Below are positions 1 through 8,001 of a DNA stretch of 34,815 bases, piece by piece. The stretch lies in the NCBI GenBank assembly GCA_030605695.1, contig JAUWHX010000075.1, forward strand, positions 1 to 34,815. The letters run 5' to 3'. The stretch is from a bacterium (GTDB lineage Bacteria; Hydrothermota; UBA3073; JACQXS01). Every line of letters starts with the position of its first letter. The first letter of the stretch is position 1. The position numbers were made by a program, and so were the translations under genes. A model generated the notes under the pieces. It searched no databases and was not told the DNA's origin. It saw only the letters and a list, made by a program, of their open reading frames with translations.

Positions 1-576
1 ATCAAGGTCTCCCCACACAATTTTCTTGTAAAACTCTGGGTCCATTGATTTGAGGTCAATATTAGCCGCATCAATATAAGGCAGAAGTTCACTCAGAGGT
101 TTCTCATTTATCATTCCGTTTGTTACCAACACATTTTTGAGTCCTTTGCTCCGAGCAATCTTTGCTGTATCAAGTAGATATTCATACCAGGTAAATGGCT
201 CTGTATAAGTGTAAGCTATGCCCAGAGAGTCTTTCCGCAAGGCAATTTGCACAAGCTCTTCTGGTGAAACATATTTAGTTAAGCTCTCTCCTTGCGAGAT
301 TTCATAGTTCTGGCAATAAGGACACCTGAAATTACAAGAATTAGGTGCAGTTGAGAGGATAAGAGTTCCGGGATGAAAATGATAAAGTGGTTTTTTCTCA
401 ATAGTATCCATAGCCAGACTCACACATTCGCCGTAGTTTATAGCATATAGGATACCATCTACATTTTTTCTTGCTTTGCAAGGGGATATTTTATTTGGCT
501 TAATTATACAGCTATGGGGACAAAGCTCACATTTAATTCCATCAGGAAGTTTCTCATAATATTTGGCTTCTTGCAT
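1..576 (-). CDS. amrS: AmmeMemoRadiSam-type radical SAM enzyme (AmrS), 3' end outside window
   Basis: Reading leftward from an ATG at 576 there are 192 open codons to the window edge, so the C-terminal part is missing. The N-terminal cysteine segment (CELCPHSC near residues 16-23, then another Cys at 33) is typical of the AmrS/pyruvate-formate-lyase-activase-like family. The radical SAM cluster motif CNFRCPYC lies at residues 81-88 (CxxxCxxC), followed by YTYTEPFTWYEY and a VTNG motif, all as in this family. Such proteins bind a 4Fe-4S cluster and cleave S-adenosylmethionine; the physiological substrate of AmrS is not settled. The gene lies 4 bp downstream of a TPR gene on the same strand, so it is probably cotranscribed. 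The usual AMMECR1 and Memo partners are not visible here. Family call is firm, role is not. Confidence 0.85.
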   Translation of the reverse strand, partial: MQEAKYYEKLPDGIKCELCPHSCIIKPNKISPCKARKNVDGILYAINYGECVSLAMDTIEKKPLYHFHPGTLILSTAPNSCNFRCPYCQNYEISQGESLTKYVSPEELVQIALRKDSLGIAYTYTEPFTWYEYLLDTAKIARSKGLKNVLVTNGMINEKPLSELLPYIDAANIDLKSMDPEFYKKIVWGDLD

Positions 577-580
577 TTCG

Positions 581-1468
581 TTACTTGCTTAACTCTTTTG
601 CCTTCTTTAAGTCGGCTTCCGCCTTTTTGATTTTACCAAGCTCTTTGTAAGATTTTGCTCTTTCTCTATAATACTTTGGATTGTTAGGATTAAGCCTAAT
701 TGCTGCAGTATATGTTTTTACTGCAAGGTCCCATTCTCCTGTAATTTGATGCATTTCTCCGACATAAGAAAGGACTTCAGGGTCACGAGTATATATTTCT
801 TGGGCTTCCTCTCTCTTTTTCTTTTTTCTTTTCTGAGGTTTAAACTTGCGTGTCTCTCCAAAGTACATTCCCGTCCGCAATTCTTTTGCTCGCTGTATAT
901 CTTTTTTCGAAAGTTTTCTATTTCCAAGTTTCCAGTAGGCACTGGCTCTACCTTCGTAGGCTCTCGGGTCCTCCGGGATAAGGTCAATGATTTCTGTATA
1001 GGTGTTTATTGCGGGTTTATATCTTTCTATGACAAGATAAATACCCGCTAAGTGAAATAAAACTTTTGTATCATCTGGTTTGATGTTATGAGCTTTCTTG
1101 AAAATTTTCACTGCTTCTTTATATTTCTTTCCCTTTATCAAAACAGCGCCAAGATTAAAGTAAGCATCTATGGTAGGGGCATACTTTATTACGCGTTTAA
1201 AAGTTGTTTCTGCGTGCCAGTAATCTCTTTTGAGATAATAGCTAATCCCGAGTTGATATAAAAGTCCAGTGTCTCTGGGAGCAATGCTCAAGCCCCGTTT
1301 AAAACAATTTATTGCCTCGTCATACTCTTTGTTCTTTTTGTAATGAGCTCCGAGATTCTTATATACATTTATATCTGTGGAACCAAGTTCAATTGCCCTC
1401 TTATAACTTGCAATTGAGGAACTATATTGGTGAACAGTAAATACAAGAATAAATAAAATGCCAACCAC
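581..1468 (-). CDS. TPR-repeat protein, N-terminally shortened paralog of the next gene
   Basis: A 295-residue protein made almost wholly of tetratricopeptide repeats, which normally form protein-interaction scaffolds. It starts with GTG (1466-1468) with only a weak ribosome site, and has a short hydrophobic N-terminus instead of a clear signal peptide. Residues ~18-195 align repeat by repeat with the C-terminal half of the upstream TPR lipoprotein (shared NLGAVLIK, HLAGVYL/HLAGIYL, YEGRA.AYWKLG), so the two are tandem duplicates and this copy has lost the first ~150 residues and the lipobox. It then carries its own extension: a very basic linker (KPQKRKKKKR) and about two more TPRs ending in KKAKEL, the same ending as the paralog. 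It may be a truncated but still expressed gene, or one whose true start is elsewhere. Function unknown. Confidence 0.75.
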   Translation of the reverse strand: MVGILFILVFTVHQYSSSIASYKRAIELGSTDINVYKNLGAHYKKNKEYDEAINCFKRGLSIAPRDTGLLYQLGISYYLKRDYWHAETTFKRVIKYAPTIDAYFNLGAVLIKGKKYKEAVKIFKKAHNIKPDDTKVLFHLAGIYLVIERYKPAINTYTEIIDLIPEDPRAYEGRASAYWKLGNRKLSKKDIQRAKELRTGMYFGETRKFKPQKRKKKKREEAQEIYTRDPEVLSYVGEMHQITGEWDLAVKTYTAAIRLNPNNPKYYRERAKSYKELGKIKKAEADLKKAKELSK

Positions 1469-1492
1469 TGAAATTCTCTTGTAATTTTTTGC

Positions 1493-1518
1493 AGGAGCGA
1501 ACCGGTGCGTTCGTTCCT
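1493..1518. repeat. Imperfect palindrome at the TPR gene junction
   Basis: Arms aggagcgaac (1493-1502) and gttcgttcct (1509-1518) are inverted with one mismatch around a 6-base centre. A short T-rich run follows on the plus strand, but both flanking genes lie on the minus strand, so it does not look like their terminator. It resembles small dispersed palindromic elements. Confidence 0.55.
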
Positions 1519-1521
1519 ATT

Positions 1522-1553
1522 TTTAAGGGCAGACATATGGGCCTGGCCTTAAA
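1522..1553. repeat. Second imperfect palindrome at the TPR gene junction
   Basis: Arms 1522-1534 and 1541-1553 are inverted repeats with two mismatches in 13 positions. It begins four bases after the first palindrome, so the spacer between the two TPR paralogs is mostly palindromic DNA. Confidence 0.5.
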
Positions 1554-1575
1554 TATCAGCAAGTAGGGAGTCCAA

Positions 1576-2586
1576 TTACTTTAACTCTTTAGCTTTCTTT
1601 AAATCAGCATTTGCCTCTTCTTTCTTCCCAAGTTTCCAGTAAGCGTTAGCCCTTCCTTCATAGGCTTCACGAGTTTCTTCGTCAAGTTCTATAATTTTCG
1701 TGTAAATTTCCACTGCAAGGTCATACTTCTTGGTCAGAAGATAAACACCGGCTAAGTGGCTTAGAGCTTCTATATCATCCGGCTTAAGTTCAACTGCTTT
1801 TTTAAAGAGTGTTATTCCTTTATCATATTTTTCTTCCTTAATTAGGACAGCTCCCAAATTAAAGTAAGCATCCTCTAATGTGCTGTCACATTCAATCGCA
1901 TGCTCAAATGAGCATTCCGCCTCTTTATAATTCTCCTGAAGATAATAGCAAACACCAAGCCAATACAAGATATCAGCATTTTTCGGTTCTACATCCAATG
2001 CTTTCTTAAAATACTCTATGGCGAGGTCATATTCTTTGTTATTTTTATAATGAATTCCCAGATTCCTATATGCCTCTATGTTTTCAGGAGTAATTTCAAT
2101 TACACGCTTATAATATACAATTGCCGAGTCTTCTTTCTCCAGATTTGAATAGACAAGCGCCAGGTTCATATATGTTGACACAGAATCAGGCTCAAACTCA
2201 GATGCCTGAACAAACCTCTGCTTTGCACTTTCAAAATCTTTATCACGATTTGCATAAATACCGGCATTGTAATAAACAAGCCATAGAAATCCACTTTCTT
2301 TTGTAAAATCCTCTTTATCTGGAGCTGTTTTTTTTGCCTCGTCTATATATTTACAGGCTTCCTCATATTTCTCCTGATAAGCATAAGTTCTACCAAGCCA
2401 CAGCAATGCGTCTGCATCTTGCGGATTCATCTCAAGCTGAAGTTTAAACTGATCAATCGCCTTCTCATAATCTTCGCGCTGAATATAAACTTTACCAGCA
2501 GTCATATATTGAGATGCACACCCAGTTACTACTAAAAACCCGATAACCGATAACCGATAACCGATAACCGAAACACACTTTTTCAT
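1576..2586 (-). CDS. TPR-repeat lipoprotein
   Basis: A 336-residue protein with about eight TPR units behind a lipoprotein signal: the hydrophobic start ends in a VTGC lipobox at about residue 23, so it is probably anchored in the cell envelope with the TPR superhelix in the periplasm. The ATG at 2586 is preceded by a strong purine-rich ribosome site (ggaggagagg). Unusually, residues 5-16 of the signal peptide are encoded by a 7-bp tandem repeat and read as a seven-residue periodic peptide (SVIGYRL, then SVIGF). A change of one repeat unit would shift the frame ahead of the whole protein. The next gene downstream is a shortened duplicate. TPR lipoproteins act as scaffolds in envelope assembly; the partner cannot be deduced here. 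Confidence 0.85.
   Translation of the reverse strand: MKKCVSVIGYRLSVIGFLVVTGCASQYMTAGKVYIQREDYEKAIDQFKLQLEMNPQDADALLWLGRTYAYQEKYEEACKYIDEAKKTAPDKEDFTKESGFLWLVYYNAGIYANRDKDFESAKQRFVQASEFEPDSVSTYMNLALVYSNLEKEDSAIVYYKRVIEITPENIEAYRNLGIHYKNNKEYDLAIEYFKKALDVEPKNADILYWLGVCYYLQENYKEAECSFEHAIECDSTLEDAYFNLGAVLIKEEKYDKGITLFKKAVELKPDDIEALSHLAGVYLLTKKYDLAVEIYTKIIELDEETREAYEGRANAYWKLGKKEEANADLKKAKELK
2541..2574. repeat. Heptanucleotide array inside TPR lipoprotein signal peptide
   Basis: Four exact copies of cgataac (2541-2568) plus a degenerate fifth (cgaaac). The array encodes residues ~5-16 of the lipoprotein. Confidence 0.9.
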
Positions 2587-2603
2587 CCTCTCCTCCTTTT
2601 TTC

Positions 2604-2679
2604 GTAAATAGTAGTTCGTGAATAGTGAATTGTAACTTGCCTCTCTCTCATCAAACTATTCACGATTTACGATTCACGG
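2604..2679. repeat. Heptanucleotide arrays filling the TPR-accD spacer
   Basis: From 2604 to 2638 the sequence reads as five degenerate 7-mers related to gtgaata. From 2659 to 2679 three 7-mers (ttcacga, tttacga, ttcacgg) form the inverted version of the same unit, so the spacer can fold back on itself. The second array overlaps the accD stop codon (2674-2676). Confidence 0.75.
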
Positions 2680-3492
2680 CTTAAAAAAGTCCAATATCCT
2701 TACAAGAGTGGCTTTCAACTCTTTCCTCTCAATAATTGCATCAAGAAACCCGTGTTCAAGTAAAAACTCAGATTTCTGAAATCCCTCCGGCAACTCTTGT
2801 TTTATCGTTTGTTGAATTACCCGTGGTCCTGCGAATCCAAGTAATGCTTCAGGCTCAGCTATTACTATGTCTCCCAGTGATGCATAAGATGCCATTACTC
2901 CAGCAGTTGTTGGATTTGTCAAGATTGATATATACGGAATCTTTGCTTCTTCCAGTCTTGCGAGAGCTCCTGATGTCTTTGCCATTTGCATCAAAGATAA
3001 AATTCCTTCCTGCATTCTTGCACCACCTGATGCACCAACTATTATGAGCGGTATATGTTCTTCCTTTGCAAAATCTGTTATCCTCTTTACTTTTTCTCCA
3101 ACGACTGAACCCATTGAACCACCCATAAACTTAAATTCCATTGCCCCAATTGCCACTCTATGTTCTCCTATTTTTGCTTCTCCAGTTATAATTGCATCTT
3201 TAATCCCAGTGCGATTACTTCCAGAATCAAGCTTCTCAAGATAATTTTTAAATTCCAATGGGTCAGCAGATTCTATAGAATCTGCTTTGGGAATGAACTC
3301 ATCTGTTAATATTTCAATGTATTTTTGTGAGGATATTTTAAAGTGATAATCGCATTTTTCACATATCCAGAAATTTTTTGCGAGTTCTTTCTTGTAAAGT
3401 ATCTCTCCACATTTCTCACATTTAAGCCAAAGTCCATCAGGAACTTCACGCTTTGGAGCTGGTTTTAACCCTTTCTTTCTTTTAAACCACAT
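2674..3492 (-). CDS. accD: Acetyl-CoA carboxylase carboxyltransferase subunit beta
   Basis: The 272-residue product has the full architecture of AccD. A zinc ribbon (Cys 25, 28, 44, 47) is followed by a crotonase-like carboxyltransferase domain with MEFKFMGGSMGSVVGEK, the oxyanion-forming GASGGARMQEG and the TNPTTAGVMASYASLGD segment. It pairs with AccA to move CO2 from carboxybiotin to acetyl-CoA, giving malonyl-CoA for fatty acid synthesis. The length is usual for the family. No accA is next to it. The ATG at 3492 has no ribosome site but a promoter ends 6-7 bases upstream, suggesting a leaderless transcript. The TGA stop lies within a 7-bp repeat array, so the extreme C-terminus (FFKP) may have been reset by the array. 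Confidence 0.95.
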   Translation of the reverse strand: MWFKRKKGLKPAPKREVPDGLWLKCEKCGEILYKKELAKNFWICEKCDYHFKISSQKYIEILTDEFIPKADSIESADPLEFKNYLEKLDSGSNRTGIKDAIITGEAKIGEHRVAIGAMEFKFMGGSMGSVVGEKVKRITDFAKEEHIPLIIVGASGGARMQEGILSLMQMAKTSGALARLEEAKIPYISILTNPTTAGVMASYASLGDIVIAEPEALLGFAGPRVIQQTIKQELPEGFQKSEFLLEHGFLDAIIERKELKATLVRILDFFKP

Positions 3493-3498
3493 ATTATT

Positions 3499-3526
3499 AT
3501 ATTAAAGCAAAAATATTGACTGTCAA
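3499..3526 (-). promoter_or_regulatory. Promoter of accD, possibly leaderless
   Basis: On the minus strand TTGACA (3521-3526), 16-base spacer, TAATAT (3499-3504); a TATAAT also overlaps at 3496-3501. Six bases separate the -10 from the accD ATG and there is no ribosome site. Confidence 0.7.
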
Positions 3527-3620
3527 GTTCATTTTTCTCTTTGAAAATGATTTCCTTTTTGGCTTTTAAAACTAAACAAAATTTCAGGAGCTTTTGAAAC
3601 GCTTTTGAAATGCTTTTTCC

Positions 3621-3648
3621 TTGACAAATTTATAAAATAAGTTATAAA
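3621..3648 (+). promoter_or_regulatory. Promoter of moxR, possibly leaderless
   Basis: TTGACA (3621-3626), 16-base spacer, TATAAA (3643-3648), then eight bases to the ATG at 3657 with no ribosome site. Transcription would begin at or next to the start codon. Confidence 0.7.
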
Positions 3649-3656
3649 ATTCAAAT

Positions 3657-4631
3657 ATGAGTGATATTGAGACTGTAGAAAAACTTGAAACTGCACGAAG
3701 TAAGTTAATAAAAGAAATAAAAGAAAGAATCGTAGGTCAGGATGAAGTGATAAATCAGATTCTTATTTCCCTCCTTGCACAAGGACATTGCATCTTGCTC
3801 GGAGTCCCGGGACTTGCAAAAACACTTATTGTAAATACACTTGCAGAGGCACTCTCATTATCTTTTTCTCGCATCCAATTTACGCCTGACCTTATGCCAG
3901 CAGATATTACTGGCACAGAAATAGTGGATTCAATTGATGGAAGAAGAAGCTTTAGATTTATAAAGGGACCCATCTTTGCAAATGTTGTTCTTGCTGATGA
4001 AATAAACCGTACCCCTCCTCGCACTCAATCAGCATTACTTCAAGCAATGCAAGAGTATAATGTAACTATCTCAGGCAAGACCTATGACCTTGAATCCCCA
4101 TTCTTTGTGCTCGCAACTCAGAACCCAATTGAGCAAGAAGGGACCTATCCATTACCTGAAGCACAGCTTGATAGGTTTATGTTTGAAATAGAAATCCAGT
4201 ATCCTTCACAGGAAGAGGAAGAGTACATCGTGAAGACCACTACATCTGCTTATATCCCAACAGTAAAGAAAGCACTTACATCTCAGGAAATCATAGAACT
4301 CCAGTCTTTGGTGAGAAAGGTGCCTGTTTCTGACGAATTAATTCATTCAGTAGTGAAGTTTGTGAACCTCACGAGACCCAGCTCCAACTCAGACTGCCCT
4401 AAATACATAAAAGACTGGGTAGCGTGGGGGGGGAGTCCTCGGGCTTCACAATACTTGATTCTTGGTGCAAAAGCTCGTGCAATACTTGAAGGCAGATACA
4501 CTCCTTCAATAGAAGATGTCAGATATGTAGCAATTTCTGTTTTGCGTCATCGTATCATTCCAAACTTCAATGCCGAAGCCGAAGGAATAACCACACTTGA
4601 CATCATTCAAAAACTCCTAAAGGAATTATGA
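3657..4631 (+). CDS. MoxR-family AAA+ ATPase
   Basis: A 324-residue AAA+ ATPase of the MoxR class. The Walker A is GVPGLAKT (residues 49-56), the alanine variant usual in this family. The Walker B VVLADEINRTPPRTQSALL (about 109-127) and sensor region LATQNPIEQEGTYPLPEAQLDR follow, and the C-terminal lid has the GGSPRASQ motif. MoxR ATPases act as hexameric chaperones that help mature or insert metal centres or envelope complexes, normally with DUF58 and von Willebrand A-domain partners encoded just downstream. Here none follow: the next feature is a tRNA and then a gene-poor stretch, so this copy is an orphan in the window. A strong promoter lies directly upstream. Confidence 0.93.
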   Translation: MSDIETVEKLETARSKLIKEIKERIVGQDEVINQILISLLAQGHCILLGVPGLAKTLIVNTLAEALSLSFSRIQFTPDLMPADITGTEIVDSIDGRRSFRFIKGPIFANVVLADEINRTPPRTQSALLQAMQEYNVTISGKTYDLESPFFVLATQNPIEQEGTYPLPEAQLDRFMFEIEIQYPSQEEEEYIVKTTTSAYIPTVKKALTSQEIIELQSLVRKVPVSDELIHSVVKFVNLTRPSSNSDCPKYIKDWVAWGGSPRASQYLILGAKARAILEGRYTPSIEDVRYVAISVLRHRIIPNFNAEAEGITTLDIIQKLLKEL

Positions 4632-4684
4632 CAACTATAAATAGCAAAAACTTGTATTTTAATGTTGATTTTTAAATTTCACTT

Positions 4685-4770
4685 GCCGAAGTGGCGGAAC
4701 TGGTAGACGCGCCAGACTCAAAATCTGGTCTCTGGTAACAGAGGTGAGGGTTCGATTCCCTCCTTCGGCA
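4685..4770 (+). tRNA. tRNA-Leu (anticodon CAA)
   Basis: The acceptor arms gccgaag (4685-4691) and cttcggc (4763-4769) pair, with discriminator A at 4770. The D-arm has ggtaga. The anticodon stem ccaga/tctgg encloses the loop ctcaaaa, giving anticodon CAA. A long variable arm (ctctggtaacagag) and the T-loop ttcgatt follow. The long variable arm and anticodon make this Leu, reading TTG. CCA is not encoded and would be added afterwards. Confidence 0.97.
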
Positions 4771-5021
4771 GATTTATCTACAGAACAACACAGAAATCCA
4801 CTGAAATATTTCAAGGAGAAAGCCCCGCATTTTGCGGGATTCCGATACGGCGGGAGGAGAAAATGGAAAAGTGGAGAAAAGATGAAAAATTCAAGATTCT
4901 CCTTTTCCTAATATTCCCCATTTTTCCTTATTTATTTTGTCAAGTAAAGAAATACAAAAAATCGTAAATTACAGATTACGGATTGTGATTGTAGGAGTTA
5001 AGAGTTCAAAGGTTTAAGAAT
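4771..5021. other. Gene-free spacer with hairpin and repeat tract
   Basis: No coding sequence is visible. A compact hairpin (cccgca-ttt-tgcggg, 4824-4838) follows the tRNA but lacks a T-run, so it is not a typical terminator. Purine-rich sequence at 4855-4890 can pair imperfectly with pyrimidine-rich sequence at 4898-4930. Confidence 0.5.
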
Positions 5022-5023
5022 TT
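4961..5023. repeat. Degenerate heptanucleotide array overlapping the DUF4340 stop
   Basis: The stretch divides into nine 7-mers such as attacag, attacgg, agttaag, agttcaa and aggttta. The agtta/agttc units match those inside purL at 10837. The array runs into the stop codon (5022-5024) of the minus-strand gene. Confidence 0.6.
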
Positions 5024-5873
5024 AGGGGAGGTTTTTCAGGCGGTCTATTTTCCAGGAATTCAAGAGATAAAAGGTTGGAATTCCTTTAACACGGGCTAGC
5101 TGATTATTGTCATCGGTTTTCTCTCCTATATAAAGAATCTTTTCTTCTCCCTCAACAAGCACTATCTTTACCTCAAGTTCCGTCTCAAATTCTTCGGTTT
5201 CTTCCGAGAAACCATCACACCTAAGATTAGATAAGATATCCAAAATTGGCTTAACTTTCTTGTCCTCAATTACTTCCTTGCCTAACATCCACAGAGTATC
5301 ATCAGTGCGGACTAACTTTTTGTCTCCCAGATGCAATTCTTTGACATCTTCTGAGTCAAATGAGAACATAGTATGGTCGCGCCAATCATCCGGACGCTTG
5401 TCAATCAAGAACTTTGATAATCCCTTTGAGATGTATGTTTCTGGAGCAGGAGGGAATCTAATATACCAGTGCAAAAAATCTCCAGCCATTTTGCCAATAA
5501 TAAAGCTTTTTGAACGGCTATCCCAATGAACTTTGACTTCAATTCCCTTTATTGTATCTACTTCAAAGTCTGCGTGTTTTGCTTCTCGCTTCGAGACTAC
5601 TTCGCCGATTTCTAAATCTTTAAGTCTCTCCAGCAGGGGATAAAATATGCTGGTATCAACTGGATATTCCATAGGTTCGGTAATTTTCCAGGTCTCCCCC
5701 ACCTTTTCAATTATGGATAAAGTATCTTTGGATTTAATCTCTATTCGTTTAAATTCTGTGGTTGCAAAGGGTTTGTTTGATTTTGGGGTTCGTTGAATGA
5801 GTGTATAAACAATAGCAGTTACAATAAGAATTCCTAAGACAAATAGAAGGATTTTGGCGGATTTAAATCTCAT
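5022..5873 (-). CDS. DUF4340 domain protein of Gld-like ABC system
   Basis: A 283-residue protein with one N-terminal membrane anchor (hydrophobic stretch at about residues 9-25) and a soluble beta-rich remainder. The segments KIVLVEGEEKILYIGEKTDD and a near C-terminal FYLLNSWKIDRL are typical of DUF4340, a family usually encoded beside Gld-type ABC exporters. Its start overlaps the end of the permease/auxiliary gene by 11 bp, so it is translationally coupled and probably part of the same complex. It likely faces the periplasm. Biochemical role unknown in general. The stop codon falls at the edge of a 7-bp repeat tract, so the last few residues may be recent. Confidence 0.8.
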   Translation of the reverse strand: MRFKSAKILLFVLGILIVTAIVYTLIQRTPKSNKPFATTEFKRIEIKSKDTLSIIEKVGETWKITEPMEYPVDTSIFYPLLERLKDLEIGEVVSKREAKHADFEVDTIKGIEVKVHWDSRSKSFIIGKMAGDFLHWYIRFPPAPETYISKGLSKFLIDKRPDDWRDHTMFSFDSEDVKELHLGDKKLVRTDDTLWMLGKEVIEDKKVKPILDILSNLRCDGFSEETEEFETELEVKIVLVEGEEKILYIGEKTDDNNQLARVKGIPTFYLLNSWKIDRLKNLP

Positions 5874-7995
5874 AAACTCGTTTTCCTCTTTTTCTCCATC
5901 TTATAAGTCCTACAACAATTAAAAGGACTGATGGCAGGAGAATATCAAGCCACTTAATAGTTCGCTTAATTCCCTTGCCAACTGGCTTCAATGGACGCTC
6001 ACTAACTCCCTTTGACCTTATTCCGATAAGAGTTTCGTCCTGAGCCAGCCAGTCAATAGTATTCAAGAAGAAAGCAAGGTTTGGAGGAGAAGTATATCGC
6101 CCTTCAGCAAATCTTGCACATCCTGAAACTATAAACCTTGATGGAGTATCTACCGTTACTGCTAAATTAAATGGACCTTTTTCGTCTGTAAGTTGAGGCA
6201 AGTGTTGCTCCATAGGACTTAAGGTGAAGATGTTCTGAGTTAACCAACTTCGTTTAGAGGATTTTACAATAGGGGTCCCTCCTGAGACTGGTGATACAAA
6301 TGGGAATACCATAGACTCAAGTTCACGGACTATGGGGCTTTCCTTATTAAAGTTTGATGCCTTTGGGAAAAATGGATATGGGATAAAGTTTTGCATCATA
6401 AAAGAGCCACGTTGCATAGTGATTCCTACTACTTGATTTTGCATATCTAATACAAGTCCATCTTTAAACTCTATGCCATAACTCTTGAGCAAGCCCTCAA
6501 GTCCTGTTTGCACTTTTCTGCCCACAAATCTATCCAGATTCACATCTATCTTGTCAAGGAAAAACGCACAGGTCTTACCCCCTTCAAGAGCTTTATGTAT
6601 TCTTTTTATTGCGGTGTCGCCGAATTCAGTTTTGGGTCCGAGTATGACTAAGCTTGTGGCATCCAGAGGAATATCCTGAGTGTCTGGATTTACCTGAGAT
6701 ATCTCATATTGCTCTCTCAGTTTTTGAAGCACCCTTTCATTTGGCTCGATTTCCAGATGTCCATTGGTGAATACAATATGTTTTTTCTCCTCGGCTGTCA
6801 GCCGTTTGATTCTTGATGAGATATCATATTCAAGGGTTGCGGTATTTTCTATGATGGGTATTACTTCTCGTTTATCGCCGTATAATATACTGATTCCCAT
6901 ATATCCTTCTTTTATCCCGTATTCGCCTTCTTTTACTTCCGTAATTTGCAACGGGGGAATACCGGCACGTTGGGCTTCCATTTTGATTTCACGGTCAAGA
7001 GGGTCAATTAGCTTAAGCGAGAGTTTGCCTCTTGATTTGGCACGATACTCTGATAGCAAATCATTCGTATATCTGGCTTTTACATTATAGGGAAAGGGTA
7101 ATTTTTTTGTCATATATGCACGAATTATAATGGGGTCTTCAAGTTTTCTTATCATTTTTACCGATGCACGAGAGAGAGAATAAATGTTTCCATCTGTCCA
7201 GTCAAGCCGAGTAAAAATGTGATAGGATAAGAAATTAACAACGATTGTTATTCCGAGAATCGTGCCGATTGCAGTAGCCGAAAGGGCTCTATGCTTGGTT
7301 CTTCTATATGCATAAAAAGCAAATGACAGGAAGAAACCTATCATCGAGAGGAAGTAGATTACGGCTCTTGAGTCAACAACTCCTCTGCCGAGAGAATTTA
7401 AATGATAATCTATGCTCAAATATTGGACAATTCCAACAAAAGCGGTTGGGATAGCAATTAAAACTTTGCCGAGCATAAAAAGTGCAAAGCATAGGATGGC
7501 ACTAATTATAAAAGCTACGACCTGTGATTTAGTAAGGGATGATGCAAATATTCCGATAGCAGAAAATCCTGCGGCAAGAAGTATTAACCCCAGATAAGAG
7601 CTTGCAACAATACCCCAGTCAAGTGGTCCTATAAACCTGACAGAAATTGGGTATATGAGGGTGCATACGATTCCAAGCCCAATTAGTGCCAGAGAAGCAA
7701 GGTATTTTCCAGTTATGATTTCCCAATCCTTGAGAGGAGCAGTTGCTAAAATTTCACTGGTTCCAAGTCTTTCTTCCTCAGCGAGAAGTCTCATAGAGAT
7801 AGCTGGTATGAGGAAAAGGAAAAATAATGGGGCAAAATTAAAGAACCCGTCTATGGTGGCTTCGCCCGACAGGAACAATCCTGACATAAAAAACCATCCA
7901 GAGAGAACAAGCCACGCTATAAGAACAATGTAAGCAACCGGAGAATTAAAATACCCCCTCCACTCTTTCAAAAATATAGTCCGCACATTCTTCAT
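5863..7995 (-). CDS. Fused ABC-2 permease / GldG-like auxiliary protein
   Basis: A 710-residue fusion. Residues 1-~240 are an ABC-2 type permease with about six membrane segments and the family motif AEEERLGTSEILATAPL (GldF-like). A seventh hydrophobic stretch (~243-260) leads into a large periplasmic auxiliary domain (ABC_transp_aux, GldG-like) with LDWTDGNIYSLS near 265 and the ILGPKTEFGD region near 450. A last membrane helix lies at ~685-702 before a basic tail. In gliding Bacteroidetes GldF and GldG are separate; fused forms occur in non-gliding bacteria, so gliding should not be inferred. It is the second gene of a gldA-gldFG-DUF4340 operon, with 6 bp between it and the ATPase gene. Substrate unknown. 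Confidence 0.88.
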   Translation of the reverse strand: MKNVRTIFLKEWRGYFNSPVAYIVLIAWLVLSGWFFMSGLFLSGEATIDGFFNFAPLFFLFLIPAISMRLLAEEERLGTSEILATAPLKDWEIITGKYLASLALIGLGIVCTLIYPISVRFIGPLDWGIVASSYLGLILLAAGFSAIGIFASSLTKSQVVAFIISAILCFALFMLGKVLIAIPTAFVGIVQYLSIDYHLNSLGRGVVDSRAVIYFLSMIGFFLSFAFYAYRRTKHRALSATAIGTILGITIVVNFLSYHIFTRLDWTDGNIYSLSRASVKMIRKLEDPIIIRAYMTKKLPFPYNVKARYTNDLLSEYRAKSRGKLSLKLIDPLDREIKMEAQRAGIPPLQITEVKEGEYGIKEGYMGISILYGDKREVIPIIENTATLEYDISSRIKRLTAEEKKHIVFTNGHLEIEPNERVLQKLREQYEISQVNPDTQDIPLDATSLVILGPKTEFGDTAIKRIHKALEGGKTCAFFLDKIDVNLDRFVGRKVQTGLEGLLKSYGIEFKDGLVLDMQNQVVGITMQRGSFMMQNFIPYPFFPKASNFNKESPIVRELESMVFPFVSPVSGGTPIVKSSKRSWLTQNIFTLSPMEQHLPQLTDEKGPFNLAVTVDTPSRFIVSGCARFAEGRYTSPPNLAFFLNTIDWLAQDETLIGIRSKGVSERPLKPVGKGIKRTIKWLDILLPSVLLIVVGLIRWRKRGKRVYEI

Positions 7996-8001
7996 AGAAA
8001 T

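Noticed and set aside
4824-4838. Hairpin after the tRNA as a terminator
   Set aside because: It lacks a following T-run on either strand.
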